From Cohnella sp. AR92 (GTDB taxonomy: Bacteria > Bacillota > Bacilli > Paenibacillales > Paenibacillaceae): a stretch of DNA of 64,000 nucleotides. Position numbers and translations under genes: made by a program. Of this stretch, positions 44,289 to 52,504 are shown in pieces. The first letter of the stretch is position 1. Every line of letters begins with the position of its first letter. The notes below the pieces were generated by a model. That model was not told the DNA's origin and ran no database searches. It saw only the letters and a list, made by a program, of their open reading frames with translations. The stretch lies in the NCBI RefSeq assembly GCF_003990975.1, contig NZ_RZJR01000001.1, forward strand, positions 248,001 through 312,000. The letters run 5' to 3'.

Positions 44289-45452
44289 TTAGGATTCGGT
44301 CGCGAGGACCCCGGCGGGTTCGGCCTCTTGCTTCTTGGCCGTCTTGCGCCAGTAGATCAGGGTGTTAATCAGGATGGCGGCAGCGGCCATCAGGACGAGG
44401 CCAAGGATATGCTCTCCCGCCTTGCCGCCTCCGAACATCAGGCTCATATCGGCTTGGGCGCTATAGAACATGACGGAGATATAGCTCACGAACCGATAGA
44501 AGTCGGGCATGACCTCTTGGGGCATCATCACGCCGCTCGTAATGGATTGAACGAGAATGAAGAACATGGAGACCATCATTCCCGCTTGACCGAGCAGGAA
44601 GAAGAACATGCCCATGAATTCGATGGCGGCGAACATCTCAAGGGCGTGCAGACCCCACATCTTGAAGAAGGTCTCCATTCCGTAGCTTTGGAAGGCGAAG
44701 GCGATTAATAGCCCGATTAGAGGAGCGAATACCGCGACCGCGGCGCTGCCTCCGTGGAAGCTGGCGAAGGCTTTCCACTTGCCCATCGAAGGAATGAGGG
44801 TCTTCGCGGCTCCCGTCGCCAGCATGGCGAAGATCATCGCGCCGACGACGGACACCATGGACAGGAACATCGGGGCGACCTGATTCTGCATGCCGGCAGG
44901 AATCGGGTTGGAGATGTCGACCTCGGCAGCCATCTTCGTTGCGATTCCCGCGGCGAGCGCCTTGGCTTGTTCTTCCGGCATATTGTGCGAGGCGAAGAGC
45001 TGCTCCGCATTCTGCGCGGCGAGCTGCTGATTAAGCGTCGCGGTCAGTTGAGCCGCGACTTGCTGCATCGATGAGGCGACCATTACCGGGTTCGATTGGT
45101 TGATATAGAAGTCGAGCGGAGCTTGTTCTCCCGCCGCGGTCATCTTCTCGGTGAAGTTCTCCGGAATGCGGATGATCATATGAAGGTCGCGATTATCCAA
45201 CTCTTCTTGGGCATGAGCCAGGTTCACGTCCGTGATCAGCTTGAAGGGAAGCTCCTTGGCCAGGCTCTCGGCAATCGTCTTGCCGACCTGCTCGTCTTCG
45301 TTCACGATAGCGACGCTAAGCTTGTTCAGATTGTCCGTCATGGCGCCGTATCCGCTCATATAGATGAGGATAAAGACGATTTGGTAGAAGACGGCCATGA
45401 AGATGCCGCCGATCACCATCTTGTGCTTTAAGAATGTCAGGATGTTTCTCAT
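44289..45452 (-). CDS. SNG1/YhgE-like membrane protein, first of a pair
   Basis: A 387-residue paralogue of the next gene with the same layout: N-terminal helix (~14-34), extracytoplasmic domain with VNEDEQVGKTIAESLAKELP and FYINQSNPVMVASSMQQVAA, and a C-terminal helical bundle. ATG 45452 follows GGGAGGAG, so the frame's upstream extension to 45482 is not used. A perfect palindrome (45490-45505) near its promoter and the PadR gene upstream indicate controlled expression, perhaps by a toxic compound. Confidence 0.8.
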   Translation of the reverse strand: MRNILTFLKHKMVIGGIFMAVFYQIVFILIYMSGYGAMTDNLNKLSVAIVNEDEQVGKTIAESLAKELPFKLITDVNLAHAQEELDNRDLHMIIRIPENFTEKMTAAGEQAPLDFYINQSNPVMVASSMQQVAAQLTATLNQQLAAQNAEQLFASHNMPEEQAKALAAGIATKMAAEVDISNPIPAGMQNQVAPMFLSMVSVVGAMIFAMLATGAAKTLIPSMGKWKAFASFHGGSAAVAVFAPLIGLLIAFAFQSYGMETFFKMWGLHALEMFAAIEFMGMFFFLLGQAGMMVSMFFILVQSITSGVMMPQEVMPDFYRFVSYISVMFYSAQADMSLMFGGGKAGEHILGLVLMAAAAILINTLIYWRKTAKKQEAEPAGVLATES

Positions 45453-45489
45453 ATTTAGCTCCTCCCTGTCCAATATACCCAAACTGTAA

Positions 45490-45505
45490 TACTCTAATTA
45501 GAGTA
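45490..45505. promoter_or_regulatory. PadR operator candidate
   Basis: TACTCTAATTAGAGTA, a perfect 16-bp palindrome directly downstream of a minus-strand TATATT (-10 candidate, with TTTCAG 16 bp before it), 38 bp upstream of the permease start. Confidence 0.7.
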
Positions 45506-45581
45506 ATATAATTATGAAGAATACCTCTGAAAGCTGTTCCCTGTCAACCGGGGCAAAAGTCCAGATTGCCCTGAAAACAGC

Positions 45582-45603
45582 AAAAAACGCCCCGGAAGGG
45601 CGT
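45582..45603 (-). terminator. Terminator of the padR-like gene
   Basis: Stem ACGCCC/GGGCGT, 5-base loop, six T on the minus strand, between the PadR gene and the permease promoter. Confidence 0.75.
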
Positions 45604-45739
45604 CTTCGTGAATAGCGTTCAACTAATGGTCATATCTTGTTCATCAGCCGCAGACCGACGTATGAGGGCAATCACGGACGCACCGATCGCCGAGACAATG
45701 AGGACGGAGCCAGCTTCGCCTCCGGAATCGGTACCGGAT

Positions 45740-46279
45740 TCACATGGCTTTGGCGTAATCCAGTATCTTGCCGAGCCATTCGAGGTCCACGCGGGCCCGC
45801 GACATGGAGTGCTCGTGAAGGAAGGCCGCGTTCCGTACGGTAGGATGATTCTCGTGCTGTTTGGGAACCGTGCTCCATGCTTTGTCGTATCGGTGAATTT
45901 TCTTGTTGATGGCGTCCATGCAATCCTCTATCAATCCGATCACCCGTTCCTTGCTCGCGTGATGCAGGAACAAGATGGGGGCGTAGAGGTTGGTGATATC
46001 CTTAAAGGTGCGGAAGCTCTTATAGATCATCTCCACGAGGGCTTCACGTCCGAGGTCCGTAATTCCGTACAAGGTGCGCTCGGGGCGGTTCTCTTCCTTG
46101 GAGACCATGATTCTCTCGATATACTTCTGCTTGGCCAAGGCTTCGAAGTGGTAATACAAGGTTCCGTCCGAGACTTTGACCTCCGGGGCTATATTCTCCT
46201 GCTTGAAGATCTTCTTTATATCATAGGGATGACGGTGTCCCTCGCATAGGATTCCCAGGATAAAGATTTGCAGCGACAT
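45740..46279 (-). CDS. PadR-family regulator with C-terminal Vir_act_alpha_C-type domain
   Basis: A 179-residue regulator: winged helix at ~1-85 (ILGILCEGHRHPYDIKKIF, VSDGTLYYHFEALAKQKYIE) and an alpha-helical dimerisation domain at ~95-175. PadR proteins repress efflux or detoxification genes and release DNA on binding hydrophobic compounds. It lies upstream of, and points toward, the SNG1-like pair with its own terminator, so it should act in trans on the palindrome at 45490. No strong own promoter was recognised. Confidence 0.9.
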   Translation of the reverse strand: MSLQIFILGILCEGHRHPYDIKKIFKQENIAPEVKVSDGTLYYHFEALAKQKYIERIMVSKEENRPERTLYGITDLGREALVEMIYKSFRTFKDITNLYAPILFLHHASKERVIGLIEDCMDAINKKIHRYDKAWSTVPKQHENHPTVRNAAFLHEHSMSRARVDLEWLGKILDYAKAM

Positions 46280-46418
46280 GCGATAAAGGCCCCCCGTCCG
46301 ATTCTCCCCGTGCTCGACAGATTGGTTGCGCGCAAGCGGGATTTCTTTTCTATTCTACACGAAACAAGAAGGGGATACACCCTGCAGGACCAATTCCATC
46401 GGCGGAAAAGGAAAGCGG

Positions 46419-46446
46419 TTGACACCCATTCCGCGTGTTGTACAAT
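46419..46446 (+). promoter_or_regulatory. Promoter of the CBS-domain gene
   Basis: TTGACA, 16-bp spacer, TACAAT with an extended TG two bases before; start codon at 46504. Confidence 0.75.
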
Positions 46447-46503
46447 TCTGTTATCGGGTACGGCAAGCGTGGTTTGGCATTCCATCGATAAGAGGCGATT
46501 GCG

Positions 46504-46965
46504 ATGAAAGCACATGACGTGATGATCGCGCAGGTATACAAGGTCAAGGAGACCGATACCGTACGACAGGTCATTGAGAGATTTATCGACCACGGCATCA
46601 GCGGGGTGCCCGTCGTCAACGAGGCGAATGCCATCGTCGGCTATATTAGCGATGGCGACATCATGCGTTACATCGGCCGGCCGGAGTTCGGGGTGCTCGA
46701 TACGATCTCCTACGCGTTCCATGTGCGGGTGGATGACAACCTGGAGCCCTTCGAAGAGAGAACGAAGCGCCTGCTGAGTCTAAACGTGATGGATATCGCT
46801 CAGAAAAAAGTCATTACGGCCGATTGGGACGAGGAGCTCGAGGATATCGCTGCCATTCTGGGGAAGAAGCGGATCAAGAAGCTTCCGGTTGTCCGCAATG
46901 GCGTGCTGGCGGGGATTATCAGCAGGGGCAATGTGGTCCGGCATTCGTTCAAAAATTTATTATAA
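46504..46965 (+). CDS. Two-CBS-domain protein
   Basis: A 153-residue protein consisting of two CBS motifs (~1-60 and ~92-150: TDTVRQVIERFIDHGISGVP and ELEDIAAILGKKRIKKLPVV), joined by an atypically long linker (~65-92). Such stand-alone pairs bind adenosine nucleotides and often regulate a partner. None is evident from the neighbours. ATG 46504 follows GAGGCG; a terminator at 46983 closes the gene. Confidence 0.9.
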   Translation: MKAHDVMIAQVYKVKETDTVRQVIERFIDHGISGVPVVNEANAIVGYISDGDIMRYIGRPEFGVLDTISYAFHVRVDDNLEPFEERTKRLLSLNVMDIAQKKVITADWDEELEDIAAILGKKRIKKLPVVRNGVLAGIISRGNVVRHSFKNLL

Positions 46966-46982
46966 CGTCCGCCATAACGGAA

Positions 46983-47035
46983 AAAGGCTGTCTCCGGGTC
47001 GTCGCGTGAAGCGGCAACCCATGGAGACAGCCTTT
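46983..47035. terminator. Bidirectional terminator
   Basis: A 13-bp stem AAAGGCTGTCTCC/GGAGACAGCCTTT with a 27-base loop, between converging CBS and membrane-protein genes. Confidence 0.8.
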
Positions 47036-47046
47036 CATATGAAGTC

Positions 47047-47562
47047 TTACAGCTGTTGTTCTCTCTTGCGCGATAGGATGAACAGGCCGCCGATCAGGAT
47101 CAGCGCCGCCGCAAGGATCGGACGGGAATGCGCCAGGTTGCTGAACAGGTAACCGATCGAGAATACCGTGAAGAACAGCATGGAGAGAGCGGTCAGGATC
47201 GTAATCGGGATGAGCAGCCAGCGATTCCGGCTTCCGAACCAGTAGAGCTCGAACAAGCCGAAGGCGACGGCGAAGATGTAGCCGGGCCAGGTGAAGCTCC
47301 ACGAATCGGTGAGAGCCGACAGCTGGAAGACGATACCGTCCACGAGCAGAATGCCTCCCGGCACGAGCATTCCCACCCCTTTGCGGTTCAGCATGTAGAA
47401 ATACATCCAATGGAAGAACACGCCTAGAGGGATGACGAACATCGTCGGCCAGCCGTAAGCGAAGACGTTGCCCGCGTCGAACGACCGGTCCCCCTGGAAG
47501 AATAACAGAATGCCCAGAACGACCAGCAGAACGCCCGGGAGCCATCCTCGATTTAAGCTCAT
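47047..47562 (-). CDS. Six-helix membrane protein (LiaF-N/DUF5668-like)
   Basis: A 171-residue hydrophobic protein of about six helices with paired short hydrophobic hairpins (WLPGVLLVVLGILLFFQG, RPILAAALILIGGLFIL), the look of DUF5668/LiaI-LiaF-type N-terminal regions. No soluble domain and no motif of known function. GGAGAG precedes the ATG at 47562. Monocistronic. Confidence 0.75.
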   Translation of the reverse strand: MSLNRGWLPGVLLVVLGILLFFQGDRSFDAGNVFAYGWPTMFVIPLGVFFHWMYFYMLNRKGVGMLVPGGILLVDGIVFQLSALTDSWSFTWPGYIFAVAFGLFELYWFGSRNRWLLIPITILTALSMLFFTVFSIGYLFSNLAHSRPILAAALILIGGLFILSRKREQQL

Positions 47563-47755
47563 GCGACTCTCTCCTTTTTCCTCAACGATTTATCATTAGC
47601 TTTAGCCTACCACTGCATCCCGGCATTGTCCCCCATCGGAGAGGGGAGAAGCGGTCAGCCCGAGGTCTGATTGACAGACGGCCTCACTTGTGTTATTCCA
47701 GAATCTCTGGGACAATAGGAGACAGAACGTTTAACGGTTGAAAAGAGGGTAACTC

Positions 47756-48844
47756 GTGAATAAATCATCCATATATGGCCTGACTCAAGACCAGCTGATC
47801 GATTGGCTGGCGGAGCGCGGGCATCGTAAATTCCGGGCGGCGCAAGTCTGGGAGTGGCTTTATCGGAAGCGGGTCGACAGCTTCGCGGAGATGGCGGACG
47901 TCCATCCGGACTGCCTTAAGCTCCTGGAGGAGAACTTCGTTTTCGTCACCATGACCGAGCATCTGAAGCAGGAGTCGGCCGACGGCACCAAGAAGTTTCT
48001 TTTCCGCTTGCAGGACGGCAACCTGATCGAGACGGTGCTGATGAAGCACAAGTTCGGCTTGTCGGTGTGCGTGACCACTCAGGTGGGATGCAACATCGGC
48101 TGCAGCTTCTGCGCGAGCGGGCTGCTGAAGAAGAGCCGCGATCTGTCGGCGGGCGAGATCGTCGAGCAGATCATGAAGGTTCAGCTCCACCTCGATCGGA
48201 TCGGGAACGGCGAGAAGGTCAGCCACATCGTGGTCATGGGGATCGGCGAGCCTATGGATAACTTCGAGAACGTGCTGAACTTCATTCGGGTCGTGATCGA
48301 TCATAAAGGCCTTGCGATCGGATCGCGCCATATTACCGTGTCGACGAGCGGCCTTGCCGACAAGATCCGCGAATTCGCGGACACCGGCCTGCAGGTGAAC
48401 CTGGCAGTATCGCTGCATGCGCCGAACAACGAGCTTCGGACCCGGATCATGAAGATCAACCGGGCGATTCCGATCGAGAAGCTGATGGACGCCATCGATT
48501 ACTTCCTGAAGAAGACGAACCGCCGGACGACGATCGAGTACATTCTGCTGAAGGACGTGAACGATCGGGTCGAGCACGCCAACGAGCTGGCCGATCTTCT
48601 CGGCGGGGAGCGCAGCTCTCTCTTGAACGTGAACCTGATTCCGTACAACCCGGTCGACGAGCACAGCCAGTACCAGCGGACGGAGACGGATGCGGTGCGC
48701 GCCTTCTATGACACGTTGAAAAAAAGAGGGATCAGCGTCAGCGTTCGTCTCGAGCATGGGGCGGACATCGACGCCGCTTGCGGCCAATTGCGCAGCAAGC
48801 AGATCAAGAAGGATAACCAACTGGCCGAAGCCGCTTTGTCTTAA
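47756..48844 (+). CDS. rlmN: 23S rRNA (adenine2503-C2)-methyltransferase, radical SAM
   Basis: A 362-residue radical SAM enzyme that methylates C2 of A2503 in 23S rRNA and also some tRNAs. The cluster motif C112-x3-C116-x2-C119 (GCNIGCSFC), the [11 protein letters not shown]-binding motif, the [13 protein letters not shown] segment, NLIPYNPV and the C-terminal methyl-carrying Cys342 in AACGQLR are all present. GTG 47756 has AGAGGG about 7 bases upstream. A TTGACA at 47671 may be its -35. Ends at a strong terminator. Confidence 0.95.
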   Translation: MNKSSIYGLTQDQLIDWLAERGHRKFRAAQVWEWLYRKRVDSFAEMADVHPDCLKLLEENFVFVTMTEHLKQESADGTKKFLFRLQDGNLIETVLMKHKFGLSVCVTTQVGCNIGCSFCASGLLKKSRDLSAGEIVEQIMKVQLHLDRIGNGEKVSHIVVMGIGEPMDNFENVLNFIRVVIDHKGLAIGSRHITVSTSGLADKIREFADTGLQVNLAVSLHAPNNELRTRIMKINRAIPIEKLMDAIDYFLKKTNRRTTIEYILLKDVNDRVEHANELADLLGGERSSLLNVNLIPYNPVDEHSQYQRTETDAVRAFYDTLKKRGISVSVRLEHGADIDAACGQLRSKQIKKDNQLAEAALS

Positions 48845-48861
48845 TGCGGCTCTAGATGAGC

Positions 48862-48905
48862 AAAGCCCGGAGCAGCCGATCGTTGGCTTCTCCGGGCTTT
48901 TTTCC
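48862..48905 (+). terminator. Terminator of rlmN
   Basis: Stem AAAGCCCGGAG/CTCCGGGCTTT with inner AGCC/GGCT pairing and a run of eight or more T. Confidence 0.9.
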
Positions 48906-48907
48906 TT

Positions 48908-49987
48908 TCAGTTTTTCTCGGCGGCGGCGCTGCGCGCCGCGCGTCGTTCCAATTGCTTGAACAGCAGGCGGATAAGCGGCGGAATCGCGAAGTAGATGAA
49001 CCAGGTGCGGAACACCTGGTAACTCGTCACGATGGCGATATCCGCATGAACCTCCTGGGAGATGATTCCCATCTGGTCCATTCCCCCGGGCGACATGCTA
49101 AGGAAGGCGGTCATCGGCGAGACCGCCGGATGAAGCGCGGTCAGCATCGCGCTGAGACCGAACGCGAAGCCCAGCAGGACCGCTCCGCTGAGGATGGCAA
49201 GCAGCACGAGCCGAACCTTTCTCTCCAGCTTCTCCGGTCGAAGCAGCAGGCCGACGTAAGTCCCGATCATAAGCTGCGCGGCGTTCAGAATGACGGCGGG
49301 CATGGCGGGACCGTCCAGGCCGATTCCTTGGGCGACGGCGGTGGCGATCATCGGCCCGAGAAGGTAGGCCGAAGGGAAGCGGATCTTCTTGGCGAGCCAA
49401 GCCGCCGTTACGCAGAGTATCGCGAACCAGACGATATTCGGGAAGAGGCTGCCCCAATCGGCTTCCGCCGTGCGATGCACAGCGCTCTCCGTCCCGCCGA
49501 AGACGGGGCTGAAGACAAGCAAGGGAACGCAGAAGATGATGATCATCAGCCGCGATACCTGAAGGAAAGTCACGACGGTGATGTCGATTCCCTTCGTCTC
49601 TTCCGCCAGGATCAGCATCTGATTCATGCCTCCGGGAATGGTCCCCATAAGAACGGTAGGGAAGGGGAGGCCCGTCAGCTTGGATACGACGAAGCCGATC
49701 GCGGTACTGGCCACAAGCAGCAGCGTCGTCATCAGCATCATGGTAGGCAGCTGATGGCCCATATCCCGAAGCGTCTCGGACGAGAAGGACAGTCCGATGG
49801 AATAGCCGACTAGGAGCAGGGCGGTATTGCGCATCGAGCCGGGCCAGCGCGGCGAGAAGCCCCGGAACCTGGTGGCTAGGAAAGCCGCCACCATTGGCCC
49901 CAGCAGCCAAGGGAGGGGAATGCGCAGCAGGCTGAACAGCATGCCGCCGATAAGGCTTAAGAGAAGCGTGAGGGCGAAATTCTTCAC
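48908..49987 (-). CDS. AbrB-family membrane transporter
   Basis: A 359-residue protein with about ten helices in two repeated halves, each with a Met/Pro/Gly loop: TIPGGMNQMLILAEE in the first and MSPGGMDQMGIISQE in the second. These loops are the hallmark of the AbrB duplication ('ammonia monooxygenase' in old annotations), a family of putative transporters of unknown substrate. Its start overlaps the end of the MBL gene by 4 bp, so the two are cotranscribed. Confidence 0.9.
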   Translation of the reverse strand: MKNFALTLLLSLIGGMLFSLLRIPLPWLLGPMVAAFLATRFRGFSPRWPGSMRNTALLLVGYSIGLSFSSETLRDMGHQLPTMMLMTTLLLVASTAIGFVVSKLTGLPFPTVLMGTIPGGMNQMLILAEETKGIDITVVTFLQVSRLMIIIFCVPLLVFSPVFGGTESAVHRTAEADWGSLFPNIVWFAILCVTAAWLAKKIRFPSAYLLGPMIATAVAQGIGLDGPAMPAVILNAAQLMIGTYVGLLLRPEKLERKVRLVLLAILSGAVLLGFAFGLSAMLTALHPAVSPMTAFLSMSPGGMDQMGIISQEVHADIAIVTSYQVFRTWFIYFAIPPLIRLLFKQLERRAARSAAAEKN

Positions 49988-50724
49988 AACGGCTGATATA
50001 GCTCCGCGATCCGCTTGTTCGCTTCGCCTCGGTACAGGCCGCCGTGGTAGCAGACCACGGTCTCGATGTCGTAAGCCTTCAGCTTGCCCAACGAGTTCAG
50101 GGCTTCCGGCATATTCGGCGTATTCGCCGAATTCGGTCCGCTCAGCTCGCCGTCGACGACAACCAGGGCATCTCCCGCAAGCAGCGTCTTGCTGGCTTCA
50201 TGATACAGGCAAACATGCCCCGGCGTATGGCCCGGGGTATGGATGACGACGAGGCCTCCGCCATAAGGCAGCCGTTCGCCGTCGGCGAACGTTCGGCTGA
50301 CATTCGCCTGCTCCGGGCGGATAAACGTCTTCTCGAAGGCCGCGCGGACCGGCTCCGGCATGGCCGCGAGCAAGTTTGCCCGGCGTTCCGGCGATACCTT
50401 AATCATCGGCTCGGCGCCGTCGATGGCTCCTTTATCTTCTTCATGAGCATAGACGGGCAGGCGCTCGTTGTCCTCGATCAGATAGCCGGGAAGCCCGCCG
50501 ATATGGTCGATGTCCTGGTGGGTCAGCAGGATGACCCGCGGAGCGTCTTCCGAGATTCCGGCCTCTTGGACGAGCTTGTTAATCTGAGCGCTGGAACCCG
50601 GCATGCCGGTATCGACAAGTACCCAACCGTTGGAGTCAAACAGTACGGAGGGGTGAATAACCATCATGCGGTCCCCCATATTCAAGACGAGCTCCAGCAT
50701 CTCCAAACCTTCTGCGATGCGCAT
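49984..50724 (-). CDS. Metallo-beta-lactamase-fold hydrolase
   Basis: A 246-residue MBL-fold protein with the zinc motif LTHQDIDHIGGLP (H-x-D-x-D-H variant), a second site HTPGHTPGHVCLY and LLAGDALVV. It probably hydrolyses thioesters or lactones; no specific family is evident. First gene of a two-gene transcript with the AbrB-type transporter. The start at 50724 gives the family's usual length. Confidence 0.9.
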   Translation of the reverse strand: MRIAEGLEMLELVLNMGDRMMVIHPSVLFDSNGWVLVDTGMPGSSAQINKLVQEAGISEDAPRVILLTHQDIDHIGGLPGYLIEDNERLPVYAHEEDKGAIDGAEPMIKVSPERRANLLAAMPEPVRAAFEKTFIRPEQANVSRTFADGERLPYGGGLVVIHTPGHTPGHVCLYHEASKTLLAGDALVVVDGELSGPNSANTPNMPEALNSLGKLKAYDIETVVCYHGGLYRGEANKRIAELYQPL

Positions 50725-50849
50725 GTTTTAATCCGACGATCCTGATCCTTAAGGAAACGCCGGTTCACCTCCTTGAGTTAGGATAGAAACAAAGATGAGT
50801 CCAATGTAAATCTGGGAAACCATTATGTCAAATGAATGCCCTGATGCAA

Positions 50850-51050
50850 CCGGCTACGAATGAAGCGGCGGGATGTAGGGTAGGTGAAGCGGATTAGCGG
50901 TACATGGTGCAACAAATCGGCGGGATGCTGGGTGAGAGAGGCGGATTAGTGGCACGTGGTGCAACAAATCGTCGGGATACTGGGAGAGTGAGGTGGATTA
51001 GTGGCACGTGGTGCAACAAATCGGCGGGTAGCGGGTTACAGAGTGCGCCG
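50850..51050. repeat. Tandem 52-bp repeats, about three and a half to four units
   Basis: Units start at 50889, 50941 and 50993 (GCGGATTAG...GGTGCAACAAATC...CGGGAT), with a degenerate unit before 50889. No frame stays usefully open (a long minus frame 50894-51118 is low complexity). It fills most of the 400-bp gap 50725-51124 between the MBL gene and MmcQ gene. No promoter was recognised inside it. Confidence 0.8.
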
Positions 51051-51105
51051 GTGCTAGGAATGGAGCCGTAACCCGATAAAGTCGGGTTACAGCTTGCGCC
51101 GGAGC
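51033..51105. repeat. Direct repeat and 9-bp hairpin next to the 52-bp array
   Basis: GGGTTACAG(A/C)(G/T)TGCGCCGG occurs twice, 51 bp apart (51033 and 51084). Between them GTAACCCGA (51068-51076) pairs with TCGGGTTAC (51082-51090) around a 5-base loop. It lies downstream of the minus-strand MmcQ gene and could act as its terminator, although a T-run is missing. Confidence 0.6.
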
Positions 51106-51124
51106 CTGAGCGAGCCAACCGGCC

Positions 51125-51478
51125 TCATTCGATCGCGTCGCGTTCCGCTCGGGTCAGCTTGGCCCATACCAGGCGATAGGAGGCCTCCAGCATCTCGAGG
51201 ACCACGGGTTCCGGAACGCTTCCGTCCAGCAATACGGTGTTCCAATGTTTCTTGTTCATATGGTAGCCGGGCAGCACGGAGCCCGGGTAGCTCTCTCGTT
51301 GAAGCCAAGCTTCATCGGGAGACGTCTTAAGGTTCACTCTCGGCTTGTCCCCATTCGCGTGGAACAACGCGAACATCCGGCTTCCGACGAACAGGACGGG
51401 CATATCCGGATCGAACGGGTAACGAAGGCTCGTTCCGGGGTAGGCTAAGCCTCGTTCGATTAGTTTCTTCTCAGTCAT
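51125..51478 (-). CDS. MmcQ/YjbR-family protein
   Basis: A 117-residue single-domain protein of the MmcQ/YjbR (CyaY-like fold) type, with YPGTSLRYPFDPDMPVLFV near the N-terminus, KTSPDEAWLQRESYPG in the middle and LKK/LD-V-PE-type ends (HWNTVLLDGSVPEPVVLEML). The function is not established, though DNA binding has been suggested. Its start overlaps the end of the LysR gene by 4 bp. Confidence 0.88.
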   Translation of the reverse strand: MTEKKLIERGLAYPGTSLRYPFDPDMPVLFVGSRMFALFHANGDKPRVNLKTSPDEAWLQRESYPGSVLPGYHMNKKHWNTVLLDGSVPEPVVLEMLEASYRLVWAKLTRAERDAIE

Positions 51479-52380
51479 GGCGTCGATTCCTCCTCGGAGA
51501 ACATTTCAATGAAGCGCTGCGCGCTTTTGGACAAGTAACGGTCCTTCAGCCAGACAATCCCGACCTCGGATTGAAAGTCGGCGTCGGTGATGCTGCATAC
51601 AATAATATCGCTAAGCGGGAAGGAGTCGATGACGGAGCGGGGAAGCAGCGTGACTCCGATTCCGGCGGCGACAAGCGCGATGATGATGGCCACGCTGGAG
51701 CATTCGCACAGGATGGAAGGGTACAGGCCGTTCGCCCGGAATTGCCGGATGACCTTCTCGTGCATTCCCTTGGTCTGGTCGGTCTTCAGCGTCAGGAACG
51801 GATAATCGGCCAGATCCGCCATGCATAGGGAGCTTGGAGGCGGAGACGGGAACCAATTCTTCGGGAGGATGGCGACGAAGGGGTCGGAAGGAAGCTTCTT
51901 GACGGCGTAGCGATCGTCGTCCAATCCGGCCTCGAAGGGGAGGCGGGAGAGAATCAGCTCGATCTGCCTCGCGTCCAGGTAATGCCCCAACAGGAAGTGA
52001 TCGCCTTCCTGGATCTTGTAGGTCACGCGCGGATATCTCTCGCTGAACTCGCGAAGACGCTGGGGCAGAAGCGAGATGCAGGAGACGACGGAACCCACGG
52101 CAAGGGTGCCGACAAGTCCTTCCTCCAGCTGCCTGATCTCGGACAAGGCCTCGTCGAACTGCCCGAGCAGCTCTTCTGCCCGCTTCTTGAGCAGCTGTCC
52201 GGCTGCCGTCAGGGTGAAGCTGCGGCCGCTTCGGTCGAAGAGAAGAACGCCCAGCTCTTCTTCCATAAGCTTAAGCTGGCGGCTGAGAGGCGGCTGCTCC
52301 ATATTGAGGATCTTCGCCGCCCGGGTTACCTGCCCCTGCTCGGCAACCGCGAGAAAATACCGGAGCTGTCGCAAATCCAT
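51475..52380 (-). CDS. LysR-family regulator
   Basis: A 301-residue LTTR. Helix-turn-helix at ~1-60 (MDLRQLRYFLAVAEQGQVTR, ILNMEQPPLSRQLKLME), effector-binding domain ~90-295. The frame is open 76 codons further upstream, but GGGAGGCG precedes ATG 52380 and all family members begin near here. It diverges from ilvE; the gap carries candidate LTTR boxes. It overlaps the MmcQ gene. Similar LysR proteins (CynR/GltC type) are known to control neighbouring amino-acid or aromatic genes. Confidence 0.92.
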   Translation of the reverse strand: MDLRQLRYFLAVAEQGQVTRAAKILNMEQPPLSRQLKLMEEELGVLLFDRSGRSFTLTAAGQLLKKRAEELLGQFDEALSEIRQLEEGLVGTLAVGSVVSCISLLPQRLREFSERYPRVTYKIQEGDHFLLGHYLDARQIELILSRLPFEAGLDDDRYAVKKLPSDPFVAILPKNWFPSPPPSSLCMADLADYPFLTLKTDQTKGMHEKVIRQFRANGLYPSILCECSSVAIIIALVAAGIGVTLLPRSVIDSFPLSDIIVCSITDADFQSEVGIVWLKDRYLSKSAQRFIEMFSEEESTP

Positions 52381-52398
52381 AAGATCGCCTCCCGGACC

Positions 52399-52413
52399 AT
52401 ACCTATAAAGTAT
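52399..52413. promoter_or_regulatory. LysR box candidate
   Basis: ATACCTATAAAGTAT fits T-N11-A with ATAC/GTAT arms; a second dyad GTATCATAC follows at 52421-52429. It lies between LysR and ilvE genes, closest to the LysR start, suggesting autoregulation. Confidence 0.5.
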
Positions 52414-52504
52414 CGATAACGTATCATACAGATATTTTAAATATATTCGAAAACTTGTTATCATAAAAGCATAATCTACTCTGAGCGAAGGAAGGCTAAG
52501 CCAT

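Noticed and set aside
52381-52504. T-box leader upstream of ilvE
   Set aside because: The gap is only 124 bp and contains neither a T-box sequence nor a terminator.
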